From positions 1-37,431 of IMG/VR virus record IMGVR_UViG_3300000101_000052: DNA of 37,431 nt, one strand, 5' to 3'. The position numbers and the translations under genes are program-made. Below are positions 14,078-22,155 of the stretch, piece by piece. Within the stretch, counting starts at the first letter, position 1, and the number at the start of each line of letters is the position of its first letter. The notes beneath the pieces are model-generated. The model was not told the DNA's origin. It did not search any database and saw nothing but the letters and a program-made list of their open reading frames with translations. Source of the DNA: a virus.

Positions 14078-14428
14078 ATGAACAACATTCAAACAATACA
14101 CGAAACAGGAACAGTAGCAGCAAAAAAAGCGGTATCCGATTATCTCGCGGAATGGACGGCAAAGACTGGCGGGAATCAATATGGCGAACCCATGTATTGC
14201 GGTTTTGCTTGGGTTGAAGTAGAAGTAACTAGAACAAACAGTAAGCAAGCGAAAGAACTTGCAAGCGTAGGTTTTAAGAAAAGTTACCTACCCAAAACCT
14301 TACAGCTATGGGATCCTGCAAATCATTGCGGTCAAAGTATGGACTGTAAAGAACAGGGAGCGAAAGCATACGCAAATGTATTACAACAGAACGGGATCGC
14401 GGCTTATGCCTCAAGCCGTGCCGATTAA
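14078..14428 (+). CDS. Hypothetical early protein (116 aa)
   Basis: A 116-residue protein with an N-terminal helix, a beta-like FAWVEVEV strand and a C-terminal helix containing two Cys (CGQSMDC, around residues 89-95). Its promoter and palindrome lie upstream and a stem-loop follows its stop. Phrases such as PKTLQLWDPANHCGQSMDCK look conserved-phage in style, but I cannot name a family or function. Confidence 0.65.
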   Translation: MNNIQTIHETGTVAAKKAVSDYLAEWTAKTGGNQYGEPMYCGFAWVEVEVTRTNSKQAKELASVGFKKSYLPKTLQLWDPANHCGQSMDCKEQGAKAYANVLQQNGIAAYASSRAD

Positions 14429-14446
14429 TAATTAGTTGATATTTAT

Positions 14447-14469
14447 AGCGGATCAGTTTATGATCCGCT
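14447..14469 (+). other. Stem-loop AGCGGATCA/TGATCCGCT
   Basis: A perfect 9-bp stem (14447-14455 with 14461-14469) and a 5-base loop, 18 bases after the preceding stop. There is no U-tract, so it is a processing or weak termination element. Confidence 0.55.
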
Positions 14470-14483
14470 ACATAATATTAATT

Positions 14484-14498
14484 AGTATCATTGATACT
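14484..14498. promoter_or_regulatory. Palindrome family copy 4
   Basis: AGTATCATTGATACT upstream of the GGGAG (14507-14511) that serves the gene at 14521. Confidence 0.7.
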
Positions 14499-14520
14499 TA
14501 ACACATGGGAGATTATAAAG

Positions 14521-14679
14521 ATGAAAAAATACAAATACATAAAAGACGATACAAAATTGATTCCCAATGATGACTGGCAAACTAAACAGCGAGGATCTAA
14601 CAGTAACGAATACGAAATTTATATTTCATTTACTGATGATAATCCTGTTAAATCTTTTGAAGAATGGCTAAATAATTAA
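14521..14679 (+). CDS. Small hypothetical protein (52 aa)
   Basis: A 52-residue protein starting MKKYKYIKDDTKLIPNDDWQ. The start is set by GGGAG at 14507-14511; an upstream ATG (14491) overlaps the palindrome and is unlikely. No family is recognised. Confidence 0.55.
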   Translation: MKKYKYIKDDTKLIPNDDWQTKQRGSNSNEYEIYISFTDDNPVKSFEEWLNN

Positions 14680-14695
14680 TAAAGAGGGTATAACT

Positions 14696-14776
14696 ATGAA
14701 TTTATTTTATGAATGTTTAATCTATATCGGTTTGAATTGTATATTATATTGTGCTTATTTAGTCGGTGTTTCGTAA
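14696..14776 (+). CDS. Tiny hydrophobic peptide (26 aa)
   Basis: MNLFYECLIYIGLNCILYCA and six further residues, probably a single membrane helix with three Cys. An AGAGGG ribosome binding site precedes it. Too short for family assignment; it may be real given the other small membrane peptide at 13609. Confidence 0.4.
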   Translation: MNLFYECLIYIGLNCILYCAYLVGVS

Positions 14777-14780
14777 ATAA

Positions 14781-14807
14781 TTGACATTTCACATAAATTA
14801 TTATACT
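14781..14807 (+). promoter_or_regulatory. Candidate sigma70 promoter
   Basis: TTGACA (14781-14786) and TATACT (14802-14807) with a short 15-base spacer, upstream of the gene at 14837. No family palindrome lies between this promoter and the gene. Confidence 0.5.
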
Positions 14808-14836
14808 ATTAATTAAATCAAATAGGAGTCCATATT

Positions 14837-15646
14837 ATGAAGTTAGATCCACATTCACTTGATCTGTATAATGCTAAACAAACAAAGGTTTTAAAATCAA
14901 AGTTTGAAAAACTAGCTAAAGCTAAAAGAATTAAAGTATCAGGTCTTAAATTAATATCGGTAGGTAGTAATGCCAAAACAATAAAGGGAGATGGATCAGA
15001 GTTTTTAACAGCTATCATGTATTTAGCACCTGCTGATACAGTTAAAGGTATGAATAATTGTGCCTTTGCAGGTATAGCACGTTGCAAGGCACCTTGTTTA
15101 TTCAAATCTGGACAGGCTAAAGTTTTCCCAAATATAAACAAAGCTCGTATCCGTAAAACTATACTATTACGTGACCATAAAGATACGTTTTTAAATATGT
15201 TAAGAGCCGATTTAAAACGCTTTCAGGCTTATTGTGATAAGCGTGGGATTAAGGCTTGCGTTCGTTTGAATGGTACTTCAGATATTCAGTGGGAAAATGA
15301 TGGTATAATGTCAGAGTTTCCTAACATACAGTTTTATGATTATACAAAAATAGTAACAAGATTTCGTAAAAGTAAGCCTATGCCGGTGAATTATCATTTA
15401 ACGCTTTCTTATTCTGGAGCTAATGCTAACTTTGCTAAAAAGGTTTTAGCGACTCAAAAGCGTACTGGATGTAACGTAGCCGTTGTATGGCGTACTACAG
15501 ATGTTATACCTAAGACCTTTCATGGGATTAAGGTTGTTGATGGTGATAGTACTGACCTACGTTTTACGGATGAACCTAATGTTATAGTCAGCTTGTATGC
15601 CAAAGGTGACGCAAAGAAAGATCAATCTGGTTTTGTTATTGATTAA
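14837..15646 (+). CDS. Conserved phage protein with Cys cluster
   Basis: A 269-residue protein. Residues about 75-90 hold CAFAGIARCKAPCLF, a three-Cys cluster, followed by a conserved-looking run (KARIRKTILL, FLNMLRADLKRFQAYCDKRG, VRLNGTSDIQWE) that I associate with a widespread but uncharacterised phage family found in siphoviruses and podoviruses. The Cys cluster suggests metal or Fe-S binding. Its own promoter-like sequence at 14781 and AGGAG ribosome binding site suggest independent expression in the early region. Function unknown. Confidence 0.7.
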   Translation: MKLDPHSLDLYNAKQTKVLKSKFEKLAKAKRIKVSGLKLISVGSNAKTIKGDGSEFLTAIMYLAPADTVKGMNNCAFAGIARCKAPCLFKSGQAKVFPNINKARIRKTILLRDHKDTFLNMLRADLKRFQAYCDKRGIKACVRLNGTSDIQWENDGIMSEFPNIQFYDYTKIVTRFRKSKPMPVNYHLTLSYSGANANFAKKVLATQKRTGCNVAVVWRTTDVIPKTFHGIKVVDGDSTDLRFTDEPNVIVSLYAKGDAKKDQSGFVID

Positions 15647-15650
15647 TTAT

Positions 15651-15669
15651 AAAGTATCATTGATACTTT
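15651..15669. promoter_or_regulatory. Palindrome family copy 5
   Basis: AAAGTATCATTGATACTTT, 9-bp arms around one base, upstream of the CGGAG ribosome binding site of the gene at 15690. Confidence 0.75.
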
Positions 15670-15689
15670 TAACTTAACGGAGATTTATA

Positions 15690-15863
15690 ATGGATAAATT
15701 AAATACAGCTTTTAACTGGGCTTTCGTAGACGCTATAGAAGAGGGTAGATTGTCGGAGTACATGTCCGATTGTAATTTTGCAGGGTATTATACTTTTTTA
15801 GGAACTGACTCTGAAGGGGTTGATCGATTTGAAAATATATATACTCACTTAACGGATGTTTAA
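15690..15863 (+). CDS. Small hypothetical protein (57 aa)
   Basis: A 57-residue acidic protein beginning MDKLNTAFNWAFVDAIEEGR, with GGAG 7 bases before the ATG and a family palindrome upstream. It has an amphipathic helical N-terminus and an aromatic middle (FAGYYTFLG). Function unknown. Confidence 0.55.
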   Translation: MDKLNTAFNWAFVDAIEEGRLSEYMSDCNFAGYYTFLGTDSEGVDRFENIYTHLTDV

Positions 15864-15883
15864 ATTAACAGGGGTAAACTAAT

Positions 15884-16102
15884 ATGAGTGAATTAATAGA
15901 CCGAGTACGAGAGTTAGAGATTAGAGAGATGCAATTAGAAAATGTTATATGGGAAGGCATTAGGGGGTTGGGTTCGTTCATAAAAGCATGGGACTCAAAT
16001 GACCCTGATCAACTGCCAGTTAACCACGAATCTAAGATTAACGATGTGCGAGATATTTATAACTATATAGAGAGCCTACAAAATGAAAATTCAAACAACT
16101 AA
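15884..16102 (+). CDS. Hypothetical helical protein (72 aa)
   Basis: A 72-residue protein whose first 30 residues (MSELIDRVRELEIREMQLEN and on) form a likely coiled coil. AGGGG lies upstream. It overlaps the following gene by 20 bases. No family recognised. Confidence 0.55.
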   Translation: MSELIDRVRELEIREMQLENVIWEGIRGLGSFIKAWDSNDPDQLPVNHESKINDVRDIYNYIESLQNENSNN

Positions 16103-16466
16103 AAAAGAAGATCAATTTATAACTGCATATATTGAGTGTGTTTTTTTCGCAGATCAAATTTTCCATACATTTACAGGCAAACCTGACGATTTCGCTTATG
16201 TAGATGATCTGGACGAAGATTTTAAACGTGAATCAATCATAGATTGCCTAGCTTTCTATAACAGGATCGCGTGTTACTTACCTGATGAACATATTGAACA
16301 AGCCGGACATGATTTCTATTTGACTAGACAAGGTCACGGAACTGGATATTGGGATCGTCCTGAAATATATGGTAGAATGTTGGGTGATAAGTTTACTAAA
16401 ATGGCTGAGGATAGCGGTGAAGTTTACCCGTTGTTTCACGATGTGAGAACGGAGAAAATAAAATGA
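16083..16466 (+). CDS. Conserved phage protein (127 aa)
   Basis: A 127-residue protein with a central AGHDFYLTRQGHGTGYWDRP segment (residues about 79-98), which I recognise as a recurrent motif of small phage proteins of unknown function. It contains several Asp, His and Trp residues that could form a metal site. Start GAG-rich leader overlaps the previous gene; its TGA overlaps the next ATG (ATGA). Confidence 0.65.
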   Translation: MKIQTTKKEDQFITAYIECVFFADQIFHTFTGKPDDFAYVDDLDEDFKRESIIDCLAFYNRIACYLPDEHIEQAGHDFYLTRQGHGTGYWDRPEIYGRMLGDKFTKMAEDSGEVYPLFHDVRTEKIK

Positions 16467-16618
16467 CTAAATTAATACCTGATAATTATATAACCGACAT
16501 AATGTATGAGGAATACCAAGTTTATAAATCAGAATCTAAGGCTTGTGGATATGAATATATATCTTTGACTGAATGGAAATTAAATTATGTCAGGGAACAA
16601 CTTGAAGGGCTTTTATAA
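16463..16618 (+). CDS. Small hypothetical protein (51 aa)
   Basis: A 51-residue protein coupled to the preceding gene by an ATGA overlap, with GGAG 11 bases upstream. It begins MTKLIPDNYITDIMYEEYQV and is rich in Tyr and Glu. Function unknown. Confidence 0.55.
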   Translation: MTKLIPDNYITDIMYEEYQVYKSESKACGYEYISLTEWKLNYVREQLEGLL

Positions 16619-16627
16619 CAATTAAAT

Positions 16628-16642
16628 AGTATCAATGATACT
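16628..16642. promoter_or_regulatory. Palindrome family copy 6
   Basis: AGTATCAATGATACT, 10 bases after the preceding stop and just upstream of the GGGGG ribosome binding site of the gene at 16666. Confidence 0.7.
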
Positions 16643-16665
16643 TAACATAGGGGGAACTATACATT

Positions 16666-17136
16666 ATGAATATTTTTTATCTTGATCCGTGCGTCAAAAA
16701 GTGTGCAGAATATCACTGTGATAAACATGTCGTCAAAATGATATTGGAATCCGTTCAGATGTTGTCTACTGTAATCCGAGGATCAGGTATTGACGCAGGA
16801 TATAAAGCAACGCATCCTAAGCATCCTTGCACTCTATGGGCGGGGCAAAGTTTATCTAATTATAAGTGGTTGTTATTGTTGACTAAATATCTAAATAAAG
16901 AATACAGGTATAGATATAATAAGAGTGTCAACCACAAGTCTTATGATTTAGCATTGACATTACCAACGCCTGATATTTTAGATATTGGATTGACTAAACA
17001 CGCTCAAGCAATGCCCGATCAATATAAGAGTGATGATCCACTGACTTCATATCGTGATTATTACACTTTTGAAAAGTCAAATCTTCATAAGTGGACGAAG
17101 AGAGAAATCCCAGTCTGGCTTGGGTTATGGGTATAG
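16666..17136 (+). CDS. Conserved phage protein starting MNIFYLDPCVKKCAEYHCDK
   Basis: A 156-residue protein. The start and the following CDKHVVKMILESVQMLST, a central HPKHPCTLWAGQS.NYKWL and the C-terminal AMPDQYK...SYRDYY....WTKREIPVWL are the conserved blocks of a protein found widely in marine phages. Its biochemical role is not known to me; some database entries have linked relatives to DNA repair, which I cannot confirm. A family palindrome lies directly upstream and a promoter begins right after its stop. Confidence 0.7.
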   Translation: MNIFYLDPCVKKCAEYHCDKHVVKMILESVQMLSTVIRGSGIDAGYKATHPKHPCTLWAGQSLSNYKWLLLLTKYLNKEYRYRYNKSVNHKSYDLALTLPTPDILDIGLTKHAQAMPDQYKSDDPLTSYRDYYTFEKSNLHKWTKREIPVWLGLWV

Positions 17137-17165
17137 TTGACATCTATATTCTTACGTAGTAATAT
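17137..17165 (+). promoter_or_regulatory. Sigma70-like promoter
   Basis: TTGACA (17137-17142), 17-base spacer, TAATAT (17160-17165), a good match. The transcript start (about 17172) is followed by palindrome copy 7. Confidence 0.75.
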
Positions 17166-17197
17166 AAGTACTGGTAATAGAAAGCACTGGTATTGGA

Positions 17198-17214
17198 AAG
17201 TATCAATGATACTT
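17198..17214. promoter_or_regulatory. Palindrome family copy 7
   Basis: AAGTATCAATGATACTT, 8-bp arms with one central base, in the predicted leader of the gene at 17246. Confidence 0.75.
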
Positions 17215-17245
17215 AATTAAATAATAATAAATGGAGAGAGTAATA

Positions 17246-17473
17246 ATGATTATAACTGAAACTGTGGACGTTAGGGTGACACCTATTAAAATATTGTTGA
17301 TGGGTTATCATTCATATTTCGGAAAGTCTTTACAAGATCGTATTCGCGAAGTCCACGAACACACAGATTTATACGACAATCCAGATAAACTTCTTGTCTC
17401 TGCTGAAATTTTACAAGACACAGGAAAGCCTTTATCATACTGGTTAGATACACTACAATGGAGGTCAATCTAA
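17246..17473 (+). CDS. Hypothetical protein (75 aa)
   Basis: A 75-residue protein starting MIITETVDVRVTPIKI. The ATG at 17246 is preferred over 17231 because GGAGAG lies between them at a suitable distance. Its stop overlaps the next ATG by one base (TAATG). No family recognised. Confidence 0.55.
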   Translation: MIITETVDVRVTPIKILLMGYHSYFGKSLQDRIREVHEHTDLYDNPDKLLVSAEILQDTGKPLSYWLDTLQWRSI

Positions 17474-17817
17474 TGTATAAAATACTAAAGGTTAAAGTAA
17501 GTAGCGATGTAGACGTTAATGGAACGTGTTCACAGGGAGATATTTCGACTAATTATAATGATTTAGTAGATACTTTTGGCAAGCCAAGTCGTGAAGATCA
17601 GGATAAAGTTAATGTCGAATGGGATATATTATTTACAATAATCGACGAAGGATCGGATATAGAAAGGACAGTTGTGGCAACTATATACGATTGGAAGCTA
17701 CCTTCCGCTCCTTTGGGTCAGTATCATTGGCATATAGGCGGGTATAGTCCAGAATCTGTAGACTTAGTACGACAATATTTGTATGAAATAATAACCAACG
17801 AAGGAGAAAGAAAATGA
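17473..17817 (+). CDS. Conserved phage protein with ATIYDWK and WHIGG motifs
   Basis: A 114-residue protein. The layout N-terminal GTCSQGDISTNYNDLVDTFG, then VEWDI, then ATIYDWK and YHWHIGGYSPE is characteristic of a small protein family frequent in tailed phages, with unknown function. The start at 17473 is set by GGAGG 8 bases upstream; the in-frame ATG at 17458 lies inside the preceding gene. It is coupled on both sides by stop-start overlaps. Confidence 0.65.
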   Translation: MYKILKVKVSSDVDVNGTCSQGDISTNYNDLVDTFGKPSREDQDKVNVEWDILFTIIDEGSDIERTVVATIYDWKLPSAPLGQYHWHIGGYSPESVDLVRQYLYEIITNEGERK

Positions 17818-17990
17818 GTAGATGCAAGGCATGTGATAGTGTATTCACTGAAGGTGAAATAATATGGGATGAATCAATCAAAGAGCATGAAACACTCTGT
17901 CGAGTGTGCCGTACCTCTTTGAATAATGAAGACGATGATTTTATTCTGTACTATTTAGATGAGATTGAAGAAGGTAATAATGGTTCATAA
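17814..17990 (+). CDS. Small zinc-finger protein (58 aa)
   Basis: A 58-residue protein with CKAC (residues 4-7) and CRVC (29-32), a likely four-Cys zinc site, followed by an acidic tail. Its ATG overlaps the previous stop (ATGA), with GGAG upstream. It may be a regulator or nucleic-acid binding protein; not assignable further. Confidence 0.6.
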   Translation: MSRCKACDSVFTEGEIIWDESIKEHETLCRVCRTSLNNEDDDFILYYLDEIEEGNNGS

Positions 17991-18033
17991 GAAACTATTT
18001 GTGGTTGCTATGAACCTATTTACCGTTAAGGTA

Positions 18034-18063
18034 TTTACAATCCTACTAAAAGTATGATAAAAT
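18034..18063 (+). promoter_or_regulatory. Candidate promoter of the replication block
   Basis: TTTACA (18034-18039), 18-base spacer, TAAAAT (18058-18063), about 40 bases before the primase-helicase start. No family palindrome is present here. Confidence 0.55.
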
Positions 18064-18102
18064 ATTATAGTAGTTGTAGTTTAAAAAGAGGTTTTAAATA
18101 TT

Positions 18103-19701
18103 ATGAGCAATATAATTGGAGACGAAGCATGTCCTAATTGCAGATCAAAAGGACACGATAGGACTGGTAATCATTTGATAATATTCTCAGATGGTGGAAA
18201 GCATTGTAACAAATGCGGGTATACAGCTAATAAACAGGATAAAATAGAAATGCAGGTTAAGACAAAGAGTACAGATATAAAAGCTATTAAAGATTTACCG
18301 ATAAAAGCATTGCAAGATCGTGGTATAGATCAAACAACTTGTGAATTGTATGGAATTCGTACAGCTTTCGATGAAAGTACAGGTAAACCTGACAGCTACT
18401 ACTACCCAATCACTGTGAGAGGCTCTGTAGTCGCGTATAAGCAACGAAAGCTACCTAAGACATTCAGTATCATAGGTCAACCTTTAAAAGGGCAGCAAGT
18501 GGAGTTTATAGGGCAATCTGTAGCTGTTGAGGGTAAACGGTTACTGATAACCGAGGGTCAGGATGATGCCCTTGCAGCATATCAGATGCTGTCTAAGTAC
18601 AAGCAAGCGGTGGTGTCAGTACCCCACGGTGCTAATATTAATTGCTTTACAGATAATAAGACGTTCCTTAGTAAGTATGAAGAAATAATATTATGTCCAG
18701 ATCAGGATGAACAAGGTCAAAAGCTAGTAAATGACATAGTAAAATTGTTCCCTGATATTAAGATCATGGATATTACCGAGAAAGATCCCAATGATATGCT
18801 TTTGACTGGAAAAGAGAAGTCTTTTGTAAACAGTTATTTCAAAGCCAAGTCATTCAAGCCTGATGGGTTCGTAACTGTTGATGATGTCTTTGATGAAGCC
18901 ACAAGGATGCCTGAATGGGGTAGAGCGTGGTGTTGGGATAGTCTTACTAAGCTGACGTATGGTAGGCGTGATGGTGAAGGTGCGTACTTTGGTTCAGGTG
19001 TTAAGATGGGTAAGAGTGAAGCGGTCAATCAGATCGTACACTACGATACACAGGTACTAGGTGATAAGGTGGCGGTCTTTAAGCTAGAAGAAAAGCCTAG
19101 CATGACAGTCAGAAAGATAGCGGGAAAGATAGCGCACAAGCAATTCCATAAGCCTGACGCTGACTTCACTCAACAGGAATTGATAGATGGTGTAGAGGCT
19201 ATTGGTGATAGTGTCATCCTTTATGACAGCTATGGTTCTACTAAGTGGGATGATTTAAAGTTAGCGATACGTCATGCTGTAGTAGTGGAAGGTGCAAAGA
19301 CTGTTATCATTGACCCACTAACTCGATTGACCACTGGAATGGTGGCTTCAGATGCTAATACTGAACTGGAGCGTATAGCCGATGAAATCAGTAAGTTAGC
19401 AAAGGATATTGGATTCTTTTATATCTTCTTCTGTCACCTGAAATCACCGCAGACAGGCAAGGCACATGAGGAAGGTGGCAAGGTACGGTCAAATCAATTT
19501 ACAGGTAGTAGGGCTATGATGAGGGCGTGTTACTATATGATCGGGATCGAGAGAGACAAGACAGTAGACGATCCAATAGAAAGAAATACTTCTAGCTTTG
19601 TTTTATTAGAGGATCGAGCTTTTGGTAATGTTGGAAGTTTTGATGTATATTATAACCGTGATACAGGTGACTACTTAGAACCCGTTCAGGAGTTTAAATG
19701 A
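18103..19701 (+). CDS. Primase-helicase (T7 gp4-like)
   Basis: A 532-residue bifunctional protein. A zinc-binding domain has Cys10, Cys13, Cys35 and Cys38 in CPNC...CNKC. A TOPRIM domain follows (LLITEGQDDALAAY and ILCPDQDEQGQK supply the acidic metal sites). The C-terminal RecA-like helicase has a P-loop GSGVKMGKSEA, a Walker B VIIDPLTRL and the motif FFCHLKSP. It unwinds the fork and lays down primers for the phage polymerase. It begins the replication block and its stop overlaps the next start (ATGA). Confidence 0.92.
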   Translation: MSNIIGDEACPNCRSKGHDRTGNHLIIFSDGGKHCNKCGYTANKQDKIEMQVKTKSTDIKAIKDLPIKALQDRGIDQTTCELYGIRTAFDESTGKPDSYYYPITVRGSVVAYKQRKLPKTFSIIGQPLKGQQVEFIGQSVAVEGKRLLITEGQDDALAAYQMLSKYKQAVVSVPHGANINCFTDNKTFLSKYEEIILCPDQDEQGQKLVNDIVKLFPDIKIMDITEKDPNDMLLTGKEKSFVNSYFKAKSFKPDGFVTVDDVFDEATRMPEWGRAWCWDSLTKLTYGRRDGEGAYFGSGVKMGKSEAVNQIVHYDTQVLGDKVAVFKLEEKPSMTVRKIAGKIAHKQFHKPDADFTQQELIDGVEAIGDSVILYDSYGSTKWDDLKLAIRHAVVVEGAKTVIIDPLTRLTTGMVASDANTELERIADEISKLAKDIGFFYIFFCHLKSPQTGKAHEEGGKVRSNQFTGSRAMMRACYYMIGIERDKTVDDPIERNTSSFVLLEDRAFGNVGSFDVYYNRDTGDYLEPVQEFK

Positions 19702-20162
19702 TGAATAACGATCTAATGTTTAGCAGTAAGAAGGATGATTGGGAGACTCCTCAATGGTTGTTTGATGAGTTAGATGCAGAGTTTGGTTTTGACTTAGATG
19801 CTGCTGCTACTGAGGTGAACAGTAAAGCAGCAAGTTTTTATGGTATTGATGGAAAAGAACCAGAACTAACAACCGCTTTACATCCTGATCAAAAATGGTA
19901 CGGCAACGTATTTTGTAACCCTCCTTATTCAAGAGGACTACAAAAGAAGTTCATTAAGAAGGCTTACGAGGAATCAACTAAAGGCAATACAGAAGTTATT
20001 GTCATGTTATTACCATCAAGAACAGACACGCTAGCCTTTCACGAATATATTTATCACAAAGCAGAGATTAGATTCATTAAAGGTAGACTAAAGTTTGAGG
20101 TAAATGGTGTACCTGCTAAAGATGCTGCACCTTTTCCATCTATGTTGGTGATATACCGATGA
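19698..20162 (+). CDS. DNA N6-adenine methyltransferase (Dam-type phage family), copy 1
   Basis: A 154-residue protein of the phage N-6-adenine methyltransferase family. It starts with WETPQWLFDELDAEFGFDLD, has the catalytic NPPYSRGLQ (DPPY-type motif) and ends RLKFEVNG...APFPSMLVIY. It transfers methyl groups from S-adenosylmethionine to adenine, probably masking phage DNA from host restriction or marking it for replication control. It is inserted between primase-helicase and DNA polymerase exonuclease, overlapping both by 4 bases. A paralog lies at 25277-25738. Confidence 0.88.
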   Translation: MMNNDLMFSSKKDDWETPQWLFDELDAEFGFDLDAAATEVNSKAASFYGIDGKEPELTTALHPDQKWYGNVFCNPPYSRGLQKKFIKKAYEESTKGNTEVIVMLLPSRTDTLAFHEYIYHKAEIRFIKGRLKFEVNGVPAKDAAPFPSMLVIYR

Positions 20163-20638
20163 GCGTATTCTGTTGGGATACTGAGGCTAATGGGTTACTA
20201 GACACAGTAACAAAGATACATTGTCTATCCTATAAGGCTTTAGATGAAGATGTTCAGACAGTTACCGATAATTATGGTGACGTTTTCAAAGAAGGTGATA
20301 CATGGGTGGCTCATAATCAATACGGTTATGACCTCCCTTTACTTATAAAGTTGGGCATCATTAAAGACTTTACAGTCAATAGTGTTACAAACAATGATGG
20401 TACAGTTATAAATGTACAGTTTATAGATAGCCTTGCACTATCGAGGGAATGGTATCCAGACCTACCAAGAAAGCATGGATTACTTGCTTGGTCTAAAGAG
20501 CTAGGTACTTATAAGCCTACTATTGATGATTGGGATAACTTAGAATTGAAGGAATATATTGAGAGATGTGAGGAGGATGTACTGACCACAGAAAAGGTGT
20601 TCTTATTTTTAACTGATAAACTAGGGATTAAATTATGA
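20159..20638 (+). CDS. 3'-5' exonuclease subunit of a split DNA polymerase
   Basis: A 159-residue DnaQ-like domain. Exo I is FCWDTEANGL (Asp7, Glu9), Exo II is HNQYGYDLPLL and Exo III is the region CEEDVLTTEKV. This corresponds to the N-terminal proofreading domain of T7 gp5 but is a separate gene here, overlapping the polymerase gene by 4 bases (stop TGA and start ATG share bases at 20635-20638). The tight overlap suggests stoichiometric co-translation and a two-subunit enzyme. Confidence 0.85.
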   Translation: MSVFCWDTEANGLLDTVTKIHCLSYKALDEDVQTVTDNYGDVFKEGDTWVAHNQYGYDLPLLIKLGIIKDFTVNSVTNNDGTVINVQFIDSLALSREWYPDLPRKHGLLAWSKELGTYKPTIDDWDNLELKEYIERCEEDVLTTEKVFLFLTDKLGIKL

Positions 20639-22098
20639 TTAACTTACCACAAAATGTAGACCTAGCAAACAAGACATACGAGGGTATGTGTAGACAGGAA
20701 AGGTATGGTGTAGCTTTTAACTCTATAGCTGCTACTGAACTAACTCTTTGGATTGACAAGCGTATGGAAGAGATACGACTAGAGGTAGAGCCTAATCTAC
20801 CCGCTCGCCCACTCAATACAGCAGAGATTAGGGCATGGACACCACCTAAGATACAGTTTAGAAAAGATGGAAGTGTCAGTGCTATATGTGAGAAATGGTT
20901 TGATGAGATAACATTAGCAGGAGCACATGCGGGTTACTGGGGCTTTAAAGATGGGGTTGGATTCTTATTACCGCATAATGAACCTGTAAAAGATAACCTT
21001 CCTAGTGAATTAAAGCACCAACATCACATTAAGAATTGGTTATTGACTAAAGGTTGGAAACCTACCCTCTGGAATCTCAAGAAGGATAAACACAACAAAC
21101 CTATGAGAGACACTAGTGGGAAAGTGATAACTACATCCCCTAAGTTCCATGAAAACGGACGTATATGTCCTAACTTAAAGAGGTTAGGTAATAATGATAA
21201 CATAATAAAACCTATTATCGAATGGCTATCACTACGCAACAGACGCTCTGTACTGTTGAATGAGGGACGTAACACTGGATGGTTAGCAAACCCTAGATTA
21301 GCTACAGATGGACGATTAAGTGCAGCCTCTAGTGGTCTAACCAATACTAAGAGACAAAAGCATACAGTGGTGGCTAATGTACCTAGAGTAAGTTCACTGT
21401 TAGGTAAGGAGATGAGAAGTCTGTTTATTTCTAGTGAAGGTAGAGTGATGGTAGGGGCTGATGCTAGTGGGTTAGAGGCTAGGGTGAAGGGACATTATAC
21501 ATTTAAGTTTGATGGTGGTGAGTACGCTAATAAACTGCTAGATGATAACTATGACGAACACGCTGAAAATGCTGAACTGTGGGGATGCTCCAGACAGGAT
21601 GCTAAGTCCCCTGCTTATGCCTTGCAATACAACTGTCAACCTCCTAAATTCAGTGAGACATTAGGAGTACCTCTAAAAGTAGGTAAGAGGCACTATGAAG
21701 CATACTGGAATAAGAACTGGGCTTTAGCTAAAGCTATTGAAGAGGTTGAAAAGGAGTACGATAACAACCATCAGAAGTTTATCACTACTATTGATGGTGG
21801 AAAGATTGTGACTAGAGCAAAGCATAGTGTATTCAATGCTAAATGTCAGAGTACAGGAGCTAAGATCATGGATATGGCGGGAGTTATAGCTGATGATTTT
21901 ATAATAGAACGAAGTCTTGACGCTCACAGGGTAATTTATTATCATGATGAACTACAGTACGAGACAACACCTGAACTTGGTGATGAGGTTGGACGTATCT
22001 TAGTTAAGGCTATGAACCTTGCAGGAAAAGTCTTTAAACTGAACGTACCTATTACAGGTGATTACTCAATAGGTAAATCGTGGGCAGATACACATTAG
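20635..22098 (+). CDS. DNA polymerase, family A polymerase domain (separate gene)
   Basis: A 487-residue polymerase domain of the T7 type without the exonuclease. Motif A is VGADASGLEAR (Asp276). Motif B is R320-QDA-K324-SPA-Y328, with the T7-like tyrosine, but the usual Tyr-Gly after it is Tyr332-Asn333. Motif C is the HDE at 437-439. Together with the 159-residue exonuclease it totals about 646 residues, against 704 in T7 gp5. It carries out phage genome replication together with the primase-helicase. It ends just before a promoter and palindrome copy 8. Confidence 0.9.
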   Translation: MINLPQNVDLANKTYEGMCRQERYGVAFNSIAATELTLWIDKRMEEIRLEVEPNLPARPLNTAEIRAWTPPKIQFRKDGSVSAICEKWFDEITLAGAHAGYWGFKDGVGFLLPHNEPVKDNLPSELKHQHHIKNWLLTKGWKPTLWNLKKDKHNKPMRDTSGKVITTSPKFHENGRICPNLKRLGNNDNIIKPIIEWLSLRNRRSVLLNEGRNTGWLANPRLATDGRLSAASSGLTNTKRQKHTVVANVPRVSSLLGKEMRSLFISSEGRVMVGADASGLEARVKGHYTFKFDGGEYANKLLDDNYDEHAENAELWGCSRQDAKSPAYALQYNCQPPKFSETLGVPLKVGKRHYEAYWNKNWALAKAIEEVEKEYDNNHQKFITTIDGGKIVTRAKHSVFNAKCQSTGAKIMDMAGVIADDFIIERSLDAHRVIYYHDELQYETTPELGDEVGRILVKAMNLAGKVFKLNVPITGDYSIGKSWADTH

Positions 22099-22110
22099 AT
22101 TAAATAAAAA

Positions 22111-22139
22111 TAGACAGCACCAAAGATACGTGGTATAAT
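22111..22139 (+). promoter_or_regulatory. Sigma70-like promoter
   Basis: TAGACA (22111-22116), 17-base spacer, TATAAT (22134-22139). The predicted start (about 22146) lies 10 bases upstream of palindrome copy 8. Confidence 0.75.
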
Positions 22140-22155
22140 ATACTATAGTTACTAA

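Noticed and set aside
14818-15141. 107-codon minus-strand frame
   Set aside because: Shadow of the Cys-cluster gene on the plus strand; no leader or neighbour on this strand.
18050-18080. Member of the AGTATC/GATACT palindrome family before the primase gene
   Set aside because: The bases AAAGTATGATAAAATATTATAG only loosely resemble the motif and the right arm is missing.
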